Positions 49,026 to 60,457 of a stretch of 64,000 bases of DNA are shown one piece after another. Numbering within the stretch: the first letter of the stretch is position 1; the number at the start of each line of letters is the position of its first letter. Source of the stretch: Psoroptes ovis (lineage: Eukaryota; Arthropoda; Arachnida; Sarcoptiformes; Psoroptidae); contig PQWQ01000001.1 of the NCBI GenBank assembly GCA_002943765.1, positions 5,119,501 through 5,183,500 of the forward strand. Direction: 5' to 3'. The notes beneath the pieces were generated by a model, which was not told the origin of the DNA, did no database searches, and saw only the letters and a program-made list of their open reading frames with translations. The translations under genes were made by a program, and so were the position numbers.

Positions 49026-50754
49026 TTGTCTAAGAGTATTATTGTGTGTGTGTATTTGAAAGTTTGCATATCTTGGATGTACCATGCATCGAACAATGCC
49101 GAAACAAGCGATGAACGAACAATGATGATCATAGACCTCATTGCAAGTCTTATTTGATGATGGACAAATTTTTGATGACACAAAATCCGAATGAAATTCA
49201 TTGAAATTTATTTTGATTGAAAATATTTCTGGTGAAAAATTCATACAAATCAAACAGTAGATGATCAACTATCGATATGTTTGTCCACAAATGTTCGAAA
49301 CAATGATGATTCAATAATGCCTTAAAGATGTGTTAAAATCTTCGAATGTTTCAGCTAAACTTGGCATCAGCAACTTTCCATTTGGTTGTCAATTACGATG
49401 GCAAATAATCTATGAATTTGGAATTTAAGAATACGAATCAAATATCATTTCAAAGATCATTTCATCTGTCATGTTGCTACTATTTATTTTAACCATTTTC
49501 AATGAATGATTCAATTCAAGCTCGAATGAAACTATTCAAGTTTACTTCTTTGATTTGCCAAAAATTCACTCTCAAAGTGAAAATTTCAAATGAATGAATG
49601 AATGAATGGAAAAGAAAAATTTGAAATAAACAAAAAATGAAAGGCGGTTATTTGACTATGAATGTTCCGCCTTTACCAAAAGAAATATTTATAAATATCA
49701 TTCATTTTTGTTTCCCATTTGAAAAATCCCATTTGAATGGAATGAAATGAAATGAAATGAATGAATGAATGAATCGAATATATTGCAATTGAGTTATGAA
49801 TGAGATTTTCAAACAGAAAAAACAAAAACAAAAATATTTTGAATTATTTGAAAGAAAATGAAGAAGGAATGAATGAAATGCATACGCCTTTTCATACGAA
49901 ATTGTGCTTGATTCTTCTCCAAAATCTTCATTCATTTTCAGCGATCAAATGGCTTCGATGGTGAATGTATATATGTGTGTTCGTAGACATTCGGAAGTAT
50001 TCGAAGCATACTTGGAAGAATCATCAATGGAGAATCATCACTGAAAATCAAGCATATCAAATGATGATTAAGATCTGAAGCTGTGTCTGTGTGTGTATGC
50101 GCGCAATCCGATACAATATAATTTCAAGTGTTGTTGTTGTTTGTTTTCCAATGATATATTCACGGGGTATCCACACACGGTGAATTTACTAAATGATGTT
50201 TTTTAGCTTTGTGTTTGTTTGTATCCAACAAATTGTAATTTAAACAATTTTTAAAAGTGTTTTCAATTTGAATTTTTTTCAGTGAAATTCGGTGTTGATT
50301 TACTTTGATTTGTTTCCATTGAATTTTCTTGAAAATTTTCAACGAATCAAATTAATTTTCATCGAAATTTTTTGCATCGAAAATCAATCAATTTCAACAT
50401 CCATTTGCTGCCGTCCTCGATAAAATTTTTGATAAAATTGTCAACTTTAATAATCTGTCGATTTTAGCTTGAAATTTTCGTTGAAATTCTGTAAATTTTA
50501 AACATGAATCAATGATCAGAATCAATCATCAATGAATTGAATGATTCGGTGTGTTTTGTGTGTGTTTTTGATAAATTTTGACTGTTCAATTTCCACTTAT
50601 AATGTGCTTAAATATTGAATTTCATTCATTTTACGGGTAAAATAGTGTTTCAATGCTTACCTGATGATTATTTCAGTTTTGTTTGTGGTAAACGAATAAA
50701 TAAATCGAATAAAATAAAATAAACCTCGAAAAACGCCAAAGCAAACAGCTAAAA

Positions 50755-53139
50755 ATGCTTGTACCGCCAGATGCTCAGCTTGGAACTAGCAAGCTATTGT
50801 ATCATATCAATAAATTTTGTAATGATCGTGTTGTTTACAGGTATTTATTTCGCAATTTTGAAATACTTTGTATTTTTTAAAAGGTCCAGAATTCAATTCA
50901 GTTTTTCACAAATAGTATCACAGTGTTTTTTGCCTTGCTTTCACTGGTCATTTATCATTTTTTACCATTTTTTTACCATTATTTCTCTGGTCAAATTAAG
51001 GTTATTGTAATGTTTATTTATTTGTTTGTTTCAATGAAAATGATTAATTATTCCTTGTTTTGTAAAATGTATGTCCATCCATATACACATTTTACATATG
51101 GAAAAAAGAATTTTATTAACCTTTTAACCATGATTAAATAATAATTTTTGTGAATTCACTATTCTTTGTGTGACCATTGTTCACTGGCTCAAAAATGACC
51201 AAATTTTATAAATAATTCAAAGTATTTGTTGTAATTTTTTCGAATTATTTTGTTATGACAACCAACAATGAGACTATAAGTTTCAAATATTTAATCTACG
51301 ATTCAATTTTTCATTTTACACGCAAACACACATACCTACAGACGTAATCAAATAGCCAAAACGATACGTGAAATAACGAAAATCGTTCAAGATATTCTCA
51401 AAGAAGTCGAAATACAAGAACCTAGATTTATATCAAGCCTAAATGAATGTAATGGTCATTATGAAGGTATATTAATCAATTAATCTTTGAATTCTAAGGT
51501 TATTTGAATTGATTTCATTTTGTTTTTTTTTTTTGAATTTTGATTTTGATTTTCAAAGGTCTCGAAGTTATATCACCGAATGAATTTGAAGTTGTATTGT
51601 ATCTGAATCAAATGGGTGTATTTAATTTTGTTGATGATGGTACATTACCTGGATGTGCTGTGCTTAAAGTAAATATATATATTCCGATAGATTTGATTTG
51701 ATTTAATGAACAAAATTCATTTTGAAAATTTCATTTATTTTTCGTTTTTGATAATAAATAATTGAGTTACAGCTGTCAGATGGACGTAAACGATCCATGT
51801 CATTATGGGTCGAATTTATAACGGCCAGTGGTTATCTCAGTGCTCGTAAAATTCGTTCACGTTTTCAAACACTGGTATGTTTTTTTATATCGAAACATAT
51901 ATCTGGTTTATCTCAAATTGAAATCATTTTTTCAAATTTTATTTTCACCAAAAAATAATCATGAACAAAACTTGAATCATAAAATAAACTTTCAAATTTT
52001 CAGGTAGCTCAAGCTTGTGATAAAATACCCTATCGTGATATTGTCAAAATGATACCAGACACAAGTGAAGTTAAATTACGTATACGTGAACGTTATATTG
52101 TACAGATTACGCCAGGTATAAGTAATTGAACCTTACCCATATAATTTATGTTTTAAAAGCAAAAAAAAACATGTAAAGATTAATTGAATTTCTTCTTTTT
52201 TTCCCCATTCATTTTATATTGTGAAAATATATCGATCATTATATGAACATTTGAAAATAAAATAAACATCGAAAAAAAGCATTTCGTTGCAGTGGATTAT
52301 GGCCACGTTCAGCATCACATTGGCCATTATCAACATCATCATGGCCATCAGCAAATCTTGTTGCCGATGTTAAAGCTGAAGGTTTTGATCTACTAAGCAA
52401 AGAATGTGTATCACTACAGGTAATGATAAGAATTGATCTTTGAAAAAAAAAACGAAAAATTTCAATTTAAAAATCCAATTCGTATTTTGCCGGAAGGGAA
52501 AACAAAGTTCAATGGAAGGTGATGCATGGGTGTTGAGCTTTTTAGAAGCTGAAAATCGATTATTACAGGTAAGGGCGAAAAACAATTTTCGAATCAAAAA
52601 ATAAATAAATTAAAAAATTTAAATAATTTAAATAATCGAAAAATTTAAAATAAATTGATTTACATTTTCAGTATATTTATTTACAGAATGGTTATCGTAA
52701 AAAATGTTTATCAATATTAAAAACATTACGTGATCGTCATTTAGATTTACCTGGTTCACCAATCAATGAATATCATATGAAAACATTGCTACTATATGAA
52801 TGTGAAAAACATCCACGTGATTCTGAATGGGAAGAAATTTGTTTAGGTGATCGTATTAATGGTATTCTATTGCAATTAATATCATGTCTACAATGTCGCC
52901 GTTGTCCACATTATTTTCTTCCAAATTTAGATTTATTTCGTGGGAAATCGCACAGGTAAGAATTAATCGACGAATTTTTCAATCAAACTTATCATAACAA
53001 CACACACATCTTTGATTCATTTCAAATTATTTTTATCTTATTTTCACCCATGGATAGTGCATTAGAAAATGCAGCCAAAATGACATGGCGTCTAACACGT
53101 GAATTATTAACGAATCCAAAATCATTGGATAAATTGTAG
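50755..53139 (+). CDS. mab-21: mab-21 orthologue (Mab-21 family, nucleotidyltransferase-fold protein)
   Basis: Nine exons: 50755-50840, 51342-51466, 51559-51668, 51773-51874, 52004-52115, 52280-52419, 52497-52568, 52687-52955 and 53058-53139. All phases join, giving 365 residues (human MAB21L1 has 359). The match runs end to end: QIAKTIREITKIV, EVEIQEPRFISSLNE, GLEVISPNEFEVVLYLNQMG, GTLPGCAVLKLSDGRKRSMS, FITASGYLSARKIRSRFQTL, EVKLRIRERYIVQITP, GLWPRSASHWP, KAEGFDLLSKEC, KKCLSILKTLRDRHLDLPG, LISCLQCRRCPHYFLPNLDL and NPKSLDKL. The family has the cGAS/OAS-type nucleotidyltransferase fold and acts in cell-fate and eye/neural development; enzymatic activity is not established. The acidic pair in NEFEV (E79, E81) sits where cGAS binds metal. 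The exon 6 acceptor (AAAAAAAG|CA) lacks a pyrimidine tract but is fixed by frame and homology. Exon 8 has two tandem acceptors 15 bp apart. Confidence 0.96.
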
Positions 53140-54001
53140 AATCGATAGAATATATGAATATTTAAATTCATCTTCATGAATGTTGAAATTCCATCAATCA
53201 AATGATAATGATCGTTATAATTTTTTCCCATTTTTTTCAATTTGAAATGATGAATCACTTATCGAACAATAATTTCAAAAAATGAAAATATTACACGACT
53301 AAATTTCAAATGAATTATCACGAATAATCATAAGTGTAAAAAAAACATTTGAACAAGTTTATTGTTGTTGGACCATCATCATCATTCGTGTGATCCATCA
53401 TTGTATAAACGAACAATGAACCAATTCGCCCGAACTCCTCAAATAATTGCAGAGGAATCGGGAGAAAAAACCAGCTGTTTTAAAGCGAAAAAATTGTTTC
53501 AAAAACTTTATTTCAAATCAAAATCAAAATCATTATGGTTATAGCCTCTGAATTTTTTGAATTTTTCAAAAAAATGAACCCGAAATCAACGAAATTTGCG
53601 TGTTTTTCCTGATTCACAAGTGAAATTGAATTTAAAAAATTCGAAATTGCAATAAACCTTAATAATACCTTTGAACTTGTTATTTTCAAAATTTAAAATT
53701 TCATCATTTTTTAAGACTTGTAATTTACTTGAAATTATTTGTAACCCTGTAAATTTAAATAAAAAAAATTTTTAACCTGAGTAAATGATGATTATTCATT
53801 TTCAAAATTGAATATTTTCATTGTATTTTCATTGTTTTTGCTGCTGCTGCTGCTGTTCATCATCTTTAGGGTGGTTATTGCCTACTGTTTTTTTAGATTT
53901 ATTCAAATGTTTATTGTTGTTTTATTCAAATTTTTTCAAATATTCATGTATCATCAACATCATTAATCAATGAATGAATTTGAAATTAATTTTCATTTTT
54001 T

Positions 54002-54090
54002 TTCGAAGCTGTCCGAAAAGTTCATTCGGCATAATCAAAATAGAGTTGCCTGATGAAAATCGGCCAAAACTTTCCGGACAATCTAATCTA
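54002..54090 (+). mobile_element. Foldback MITE, class III
   Basis: Left CGAAGCTGTCCGAAAAG, right CTTTCCGGACAATCTAATC. TTAGG has been lost at the left end. Confidence 0.79.
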
Positions 54091-54751
54091 TTTATTTATT
54101 TATTTACATATTTCGTTTATTTATAAAAAGTAAATTGGAAAAACGAAAATATTTTTGATAAATTAATGTTTGCATGTTGTTGATTGCTCATTGTTTGTTT
54201 GTGTATTCGTTTATTTTATTTATTTTTAAATCAAACATCTTATGATGAATTACAATTAATTTTCAAGTTTTGTTTGATTGAATACATACAACTTTTCAAT
54301 TTTCAAATTTTTCATTACGCATCTTTCATCCATCAATTTTTCTTTTCATCAATTTGGGCCACACAACAGCCCAATCGAAGACCTCCTTGAAGATCGGATA
54401 CTTACGCGATTCATTTACAAACATAATTAATTATACATTCGTTTACTTGTTTTTTTTTTTCTTACCTTGATTAATTTCAGTGTTTTCAGCGTTCATGTTA
54501 AAACATTTTTTATTTTTGTGAATTAGTCGAAATAAAGAAGAAAAATTACCATTCATCAATTATCAGGTTAAAACATTCAAAACAAAGTATGTATTATTAT
54601 TATTTTAATGATAATTAAATGTAATAATTATTATTATTTATTCTTGTAAAAAAAAATTCATTTTCTTTCGAAATCTTTGGAAATTAATTGATAATTTATA
54701 CACATTCATTCATTCATTCATTTATTTATTTATTTATTTACCTTAATGATA

Positions 54752-54839
54752 ATTATTAAGTTGTCCGAAAAGTTCATTCGGCTTAATCGGATAGCGTTGC
54801 TCATAAAAATCGGCCAAAACTTTTCGGACAACTTGATAT
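54752..54839 (+). mobile_element. Foldback MITE, class III
   Basis: Left TTATTAAGTTGTCCGAAAAG, right CTTTTCGGACAACTTGATA. The AAGTTGTCC/GGACAACTT change is mirrored in both arms. Confidence 0.84.
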
Positions 54840-55014
54840 ATTTCTCCTAAGATGCAAACGAGCATATAAAGACTATTCATATTTGTTTATTTTATTTCAT
54901 TTTATTTATTTATTCAATTTATTTATTTTCAACTGAAAATCGTGTTGAAATGTATGTTTAATATATGATTTCAAATAATCATGCTTTTTGCATATTTGTT
55001 TTTTGTAAATCAAA

Positions 55015-55099
55015 TATCGGGTTTTCCGAAAAGTTTATTACGCTTAATCGAATAGAGTTGTTCATGAAAATCGGCCAGAACTTTCCGGACAACCTATCA
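55015..55099 (+). mobile_element. Foldback MITE, class III
   Basis: Left ATCGGGTTTTCCGAAAAG, right CTTTCCGGACAACCTATC. Inner TTTATTACGCTTAATCGAAT. Confidence 0.78.
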
Positions 55100-55293
55100 T
55101 TTCTGTTTTATCGATATGTTTACTTTGAATGAAAAATTGAATTAATTTACTTTATCATCATCAATTCAAATCGAATCAGATCAGATCAAATCGGAAAGAA
55201 AAACATCCTGTTTTGATTATTTATTTTTGTTAAATAATTACAACATTTATTATCCAGTTTATGTGTATGTTCATAGTTTTTATTCATGGTTTA

Positions 55294-55382
55294 ATATTAG
55301 GCTGTCCAAAAAGTTTTGGCCGATTTTCACGAACAACTCTATTGTGATTAAGCCGAAAGAACTTTTCGGACAATCTAATATA
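55294..55382 (-). mobile_element. Foldback MITE, class III
   Basis: Left TATTAGGCTGTCCAAAAAG, right CTTTTCGGACAATCTAATA. Confidence 0.82.
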
Positions 55383-56406
55383 TGGAAAACAAACACAATT
55401 AAAATCCATCATCCAGTCGATGATAATATATCGATGTTTTGACTATTTTCCAGGTATTTTTTTTTTCAATTAATTTCATATTCATTTCAACGAATTCAGC
55501 GTAGAATTATGATTAATATTCATTTTCTGTCTCTCTCACTGTGTGTGTGTGTATGTATGTCTATATGATGCATCATTGACCACCAATAAGAGCGTGAAAT
55601 TTGAAATTGAAAAAATGAATGAAATGAAAAATAATTAATAAATGAATTGAAATGACTGGCTGAGAAAAATCAAGAAAATATCTTTGAATATCTATAGTCT
55701 TTGACATTTATTATTATTTATTTGAATAAGAAAACTAAAACAAACAAAGATGATAGATGATATTCTACGAAGAAATCATTTAAAATATCATTTGAAATTG
55801 AATATAAATAAATAATTACAATGATCATAATTGATAATGATAATTAAATGTTCCTTTGATGATATCTATGATATAGCATCATCATCGTTATTATCTTTGT
55901 ACAAACATCAATGGTATCATGTGTGTGTTTGTGTGTTTGTGTGTGTGTGTATGTGTATGTACAAGTCATTATCATTATTTAACTACAATCTTAAAGGTTA
56001 TCTTTGAAGAAATCTTGTTAAATATTTTTAGAATGAAATTAATGAAATAAATGTTGATGTTGATGATGATTATGATGGCCATGTTGTTGAAATAATGAAA
56101 AACCACACATACATCATCATCATTGAAGAGAATGATAACAATTCATCATTCGAAATAGATCAATCTTCTTAAGGTCTATGAATTTGAAATTTTAGCTTGA
56201 AATATGTATCTTTTGTTCATATTTATATTCCTGTTTATTTGCTTTATTTTGACATTTTTCAAATTAAAAAAACCAACTTGAAACACTTGAACACACACAA
56301 TGATCATAAATAAATGATAATGATAATGATGATGATGATCACCACTTACCATTATTTGATAAATCATCGAAATACAAGCGTACACACACACACACACACA
56401 CAGGAT

Positions 56407-56493
56407 ATATTAGGTTGTCCGAAATGTTCATTCCGCTTAATCACGAATAGAGTTGCTGTTGAAAATTGGCCAAAACTTTACGGACAATCTCAA
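56407..56493 (+). mobile_element. Foldback MITE, class III
   Basis: Left TATTAGGTTGTCCGAAATG, right CTTTACGGACAATCTCAACA. It starts a few bases after a CA repeat. Confidence 0.8.
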
Positions 56494-56863
56494 CATTTTA
56501 GGTTTTTTTTTGATCATTTAAATGAATAATGACTGAATCGAGCACACCGGGTGATCATTTCATTTCATCGGATCATCATTAAATGAATATTTCTATGTAA
56601 TCTACATATATTCAAATGGCTTGTTGTCGATGTTGTTCGGTCGGTCGGTCGGTCGTAATTGATATTCATTGCTATTTTCATTTTTGAAAAAAAAAATGAA
56701 AACATAAACATATTTTGCATGTTTGTACAATTACTATTGTTCAACAATGTATTTTAAATTTGAATTGAAGATATTTCAAATGCTTTTCGAATGTCACCAA
56801 TCATCAAAATGACTTTCCATCATCGCCATTATTATCATCAATTCAAATATTATTTGAATTTTA

Positions 56864-56951
56864 TTTGGTTGTCCGGGAAAGTTTTTGGCCGATTTTCATG
56901 AACAACTCTATGCGATTAAGCGGGGTGAACTTTTCGGACATGTTTCTTAGG
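56864..56951 (-). mobile_element. Foldback MITE, class III, eroded right end
   Basis: Left TTTGGTTGTCCGGGAAAG. The right end is CTTTTCGGACATGTTTCTTAGG, so the outermost bases are lost or replaced. Confidence 0.74.
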
Positions 56952-57206
56952 TCATTAAATTATTATTATTATTATTATTATTATTGATTATAATAATCAG
57001 ATTATTATTATTATTATTCGTATAATAATCGTTTATTGTTTCATTATTTTAGGATTTTCAATTCAAATTCAAATTCTATTTGTGTATTTCAAACCTTAAA
57101 ATTCTTATTTTCTGGTCGTTCAATGATAAGAAAGACTAAATGATTCCCAGAAAACACAAAGTTTCATTGATTTTACATTGAATCAAATTGAATTTATTCT
57201 ATTTTC

Positions 57207-57292
57207 TATTAGGTTGTCCCATAAGTTCTTGCCGATTTTTCAATAATTTTCTACGATATAACCGGCAAGAACTTATGGGACAATCCAATATT
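57207..57292 (+). mobile_element. Foldback MITE, class II interior with CCCATAAG ends
   Basis: Left TATTAGGTTGTCCCATAAG, right CTTATGGGACAATCCAATA. The interior CAATAATTTTCTACGATATA is close to the class II consensus. Confidence 0.85.
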
Positions 57293-57839
57293 TTGTCGCT
57301 TGTCGAAAATCCATGACGAATTTTTAATTTAACGGATTATTTATGCTGCTGTGTTTTTCCATTATTATTACGATAATCGATTATTCACCATACACGAATC
57401 CAATCCAATTGAATTCAAATGGCAACAAATTAGATGAATTTGTAATGGTTTTCATTCATTTATTTATATTCATTCTTTGATTCATGTGTTTGTCGAACCG
57501 TGTGATTGAATTTTTTTTGTCATTTCTCGAATTTGAAATTCAAATTTCAAACACACAAAGGCGCCAATTTTGAATTTTTGGTCAAATTGTTTGGACAAAA
57601 GCTATAAAAGCTATAGCCTTCAAAAGCTATAGAACCCATTAAAAATGAATAATATTTGACATGTTTATTAATAGATTTTTTTAGCCTGAAATAAATAAAC
57701 GAAAACAATTTCATTGTATTTTTTTTTTTTTTTTTTTGGTGCCAAACAAGTACAAGTACCAACCAAACAAAAAAAATAATGACAATTGTAATCATGGTAA
57801 TAATAATAATAATTACCCGTAAACATAACAATAACACAG

Positions 57840-58105
57840 GATATTCGTGTTTAGAATCGATTAATTTGAACAAGTTTTTACGATTACTAGCAAGAACACT
57901 TTATTCCATTCATTTGTTCCATTATTCCATACTGTTTGGAGAGGGTCCAAGAGGTGTAAGAGAAAAATGGTTCATAATCATTACCTTTTTATCATTATTA
58001 GTCGTATTAAATACAGTAGTTTACATAGATGAAATGAAACATGCAATTACACATATATTCTGTTCTATTCAATTCACCTTTGGTCGTTTCCAAATGATTA
58101 AATAG
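57840..58105 (+). CDS. Possible terminal exon or fragment of an acyltransferase-3 / NRF-6-like membrane protein
   Basis: Downstream of an acceptor-like ATAACACAG, the frame reads about 88 residues to a TAG. It has two hydrophobic segments: LLARTLYSIHLFHYSILFG and WFIIITFLSLLVVLNTVVYI, followed by DEM. The R-x-L-x-S-I-x-L-x-H-Y pattern resembles the late helices of acyltransferase-3 domains (NRF-6 type, multi-pass membrane proteins with many copies in arthropods), where a hydrophobic helix ending near an acidic residue follows. Codon use is less AT-driven than in the flanking DNA. No upstream exon was found, so it may be the last exon of a gene with distant exons, or a relic. The assignment is by pattern only. 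Confidence 0.35.
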
Positions 58106-58645
58106 GCTAATGACTTAATTATGAATCAACTATTCGAAACTATTTGAGCATTTGAATAGTTTAGTTTTGGGCTACAAATTCATCGCAGGTTTTCATAATA
58201 CAACAGACCATATCCTCATGATCATTTGTAAATATTTTTCCATGAATCAGATCGAATCCAAATCAATGATTCAAACAAATTTCAATGCAAAGATGTCAAA
58301 GAAATTATCATTATTTTTCCATCATAACAATCATATGATGCTCATCAATGATGATGATGATGAATCTATTCATTATTATTTTTGGTGATTCAGAATCATA
58401 TTCAAGTCAATTAAAAAATATAAATTCTGAAATAGTGAATGTGTTTGGACGCATTAGGTTGTATTTATACAAGGTTTCCATGATGATAATCATGATGATC
58501 ATGATTATTCGCTTGAATTATAATTGAAATTAGAAACAAAATAAAATGAAAATATAAATGTTAAGCATGAGTGAACAATTTTATCATTATCATCATCATA
58601 TATGCATTCAAAACTATATATTATGACTAACACCATTTTTTTTCG

Positions 58646-58736
58646 TATTAGGTTGTCCGAAAAGTTCATCCCGGCTTAATTCGAATAGAGTTGCTCATGA
58701 AAATCGGTCAGAACTTTCCGGGACAACCAAATATAT
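58646..58736 (+). mobile_element. Foldback MITE, class III
   Basis: Left TATTAGGTTGTCCGAAAAG, right CTTTCCGGGACAACCAAATA. Inner TTCATCCCGGCTTAATTCGA has single-base insertions. Confidence 0.81.
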
Positions 58737-58872
58737 TTTAACCATGTAAAAGAATGAAGAATGAAAAGCTGAAATACAAATACAATTGAATATTATACAA
58801 GTGAACTAGTACAGTATACCACAATGTACCACCAAAGAATGGTAAACTTTTGTGATTCGTTTCCATTCATTT

Positions 58873-58922
58873 TGGAATATCAAAACATTGGTCTCATATT
58901 GAATCAATGTTTTGATATTCCA
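58873..58922. repeat. Perfect 18-bp inverted repeat, 14-base loop
   Basis: TGGAATATCAAAACATTG and CAATGTTTTGATATTCCA surround a 14-base spacer. The sequence is complex (not a microsatellite) and unrelated to the foldback family. Confidence 0.9.
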
Positions 58923-59671
58923 TATGGGCCATTCCACCCCAAAAAAAAACATTATTCATTATTCAAAAATGTTTCAAAGATTTTTTCTCGTGATTTTTCT
59001 ATTTTCAGAGATTCACTAGGCTTTAGTGTTGGTTCCCAAATCAGAATAATAATAATAATTCGAAAAGTCAATGTCATTAATTTCGATTTTTGGATGGAAT
59101 AGCTATTCACAGAAACAAAAATACAAAACGATTATTTTTACGAAATTTCTGATTCCATGACATATACCCAATGTTGTCCCAATGTATATGTGTTTAAATG
59201 CTTCGTTAGTAAAGGTTATCAGGTTATGAGGTTTTGTTGCTTTTTGGTGAATCGTTGTTCCATTCGAATTGAATCTGATTCATCAATTGCAAACACTAGA
59301 TGAACCCGAGTCAGTGGCGACCCTTTGCAATATTTGTTTCCAATAATAAAGTCATCAAATAAAATTTTTTTGTTGTTTGAATCATTTGATATGAATGAAT
59401 GAATAAATTCCTATGAGAAATTCATGGCATTTTCATTTATTTCATCATTTATTTCATATGTCAATTTATAAACAATTATCATCGTATAAATTGTGAATAT
59501 TCATAGTTCAAAAAGTAAAAATTTCTGGCATAAAAATCAATGATACTGATGGAATTGATTTTTTCTTTTATTTGACAATTTGAAATTATTAAGAAATTGA
59601 ATCGGATTAATTCTCCGCTGCATTGGTTGTTGCTTGGTCGATCGATGCTTCCAAGATCCATGGATCGATTT

Positions 59672-59955
59672 CTATGTTTTTGTCTATAATTTAATGGAAA
59701 TATTTGTAATCAGTTTTTTTCGAAAATGACCAGAAAATAAATCAAACAATCAATCAATCAATATCATACCTTGTAACATTTTTTCTTACATTGTTTATCA
59801 CAATCATAATCAATTGTTAATGTTCCATATTTTTTACAACGGCGTGTTTTCAAACATTTGTCCATACAGGCTAATTCGAATGCTGATTCGATCGGTTCCA
59901 ATTGTATGAATAAAATTATGATCAATGATAAGGTTATTAATCGAAATAGATACAT
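59672..59955 (-). CDS. Small secreted six-cysteine peptide
   Basis: Exon 59770-59955 encodes a signal peptide (MYLFRLITLSLIIILFIQLE, cleavage likely near IESA) and a basic peptide with six Cys spaced C-x3-C-x5-C-x11-C-x3-C-x3-C, ending KKKCYK at an AAG|GTATGA donor. An 86-bp intron to the acceptor ATTATAG|ACA gives a tiny last exon (TKT-stop, 59672-59683), for about 65 residues in all. The alternative acceptor CATAG a few bases later would add about 33 residues instead. The paired C-x3-C spacing recalls helical-hairpin peptides, which include defence and venom-type molecules. This is inference; no family was assigned. The frame, signal and Cys pattern make a real gene likely. Confidence 0.62.
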
Positions 59956-60457
59956 TTTAATTGAATCAAATTAATTTTGATATTGTTTTGCTTTGAATAA
60001 TCAATTGAAAATTTTGCAATCTTTGTTGTTGTTTTTCTAAATAAACACATACAAACAAACATGGATATTCAAGGTTTGGACAAATATTTGGCTCATTGAT
60101 TGTTCAATGTTCAATCAGTGTTGTCCTCCATTCATTCAATGATCACTAATGCATACAACACTGTGATATGGCCAGCTAAAGCAACAGTAACAACAGCAAC
60201 AGCAGCAACAACAGTGAATTGATGACCATAAGCATTTTCAAAAATGAAAAAAAAAACCAGTCTTGTTGACCTTGTTTTATTTTTTATTTAGTTTTTTGGA
60301 CAAATATTTGAAAATAAAATTTGAATAAGATCAAATAAGAACCGTTATAAGAGAAAATATTGATTGAATTAACAATTTTTAATCAAGATAATAAGGCAAT
60401 AAATCACAATTAAAAATTCATCATGTTGGAATATATTTTTGAAAAATTTACCAATTA
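59956..60457. other. Spacer between Cys-rich peptide gene and JTB
   Basis: About 500 bp holding the 5' region of the Cys-rich peptide gene and the 3' region of JTB. A CAA/CAG-rich stretch lies near 60180-60216. No gene or foldback element was seen. Confidence 0.6.

Larger units (their letters stand above)
43454..50754. other. Spacer between OCIAD1 and mab-21
   Basis: About 7.3 kb with eight foldback elements, GAT/TCAT repeats and no convincing gene. An OCIA-like fragment at 44476-44564 is listed separately. The plus-strand frame 47205-47567 (120 codons) has a fairly balanced start (TSGMSFNISLENILSYPIFD) but no recognised family. The last few hundred bases must include the mab-21 5' region. 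Confidence 0.55.
53140..57839. other. Spacer between mab-21 and the candidate acyltransferase exon
   Basis: Contains seven foldback elements, CTG, GTGT and GGTC repeats and short ORFs. A 32-codon minus-strand frame at 54326-54424 (MFVNESRKYPIFKEVFDWAV...) has unusual composition, but it is too short to call. Earlier exons of the 57840 candidate, if real, could lie here unrecognised. Confidence 0.5.
58106..59671. other. Spacer with one foldback element and a strong hairpin
   Basis: Contains the element at 58646-58736 and the inverted repeat at 58873-58922. A 92-codon frame (58824-59102) runs through the hairpin and is not convincing. The right part must include the 3' untranslated region of the Cys-rich peptide gene. 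Confidence 0.5.

Noticed and set aside
54326..54424. 32-codon minus frame MFVNESRKYPIFKEVFDWAV...
   Set aside because: Composition is coding-like but it is too short, with no splice sites or family to support it.
1639..58736. Regular short hairpins considered as a CRISPR array or tRNA genes
   Set aside because: Spacing is irregular over tens of kb, spacers are not of constant length, copies have TA-flanked inverted ends, and no cloverleaf or A/B-box pattern was found.
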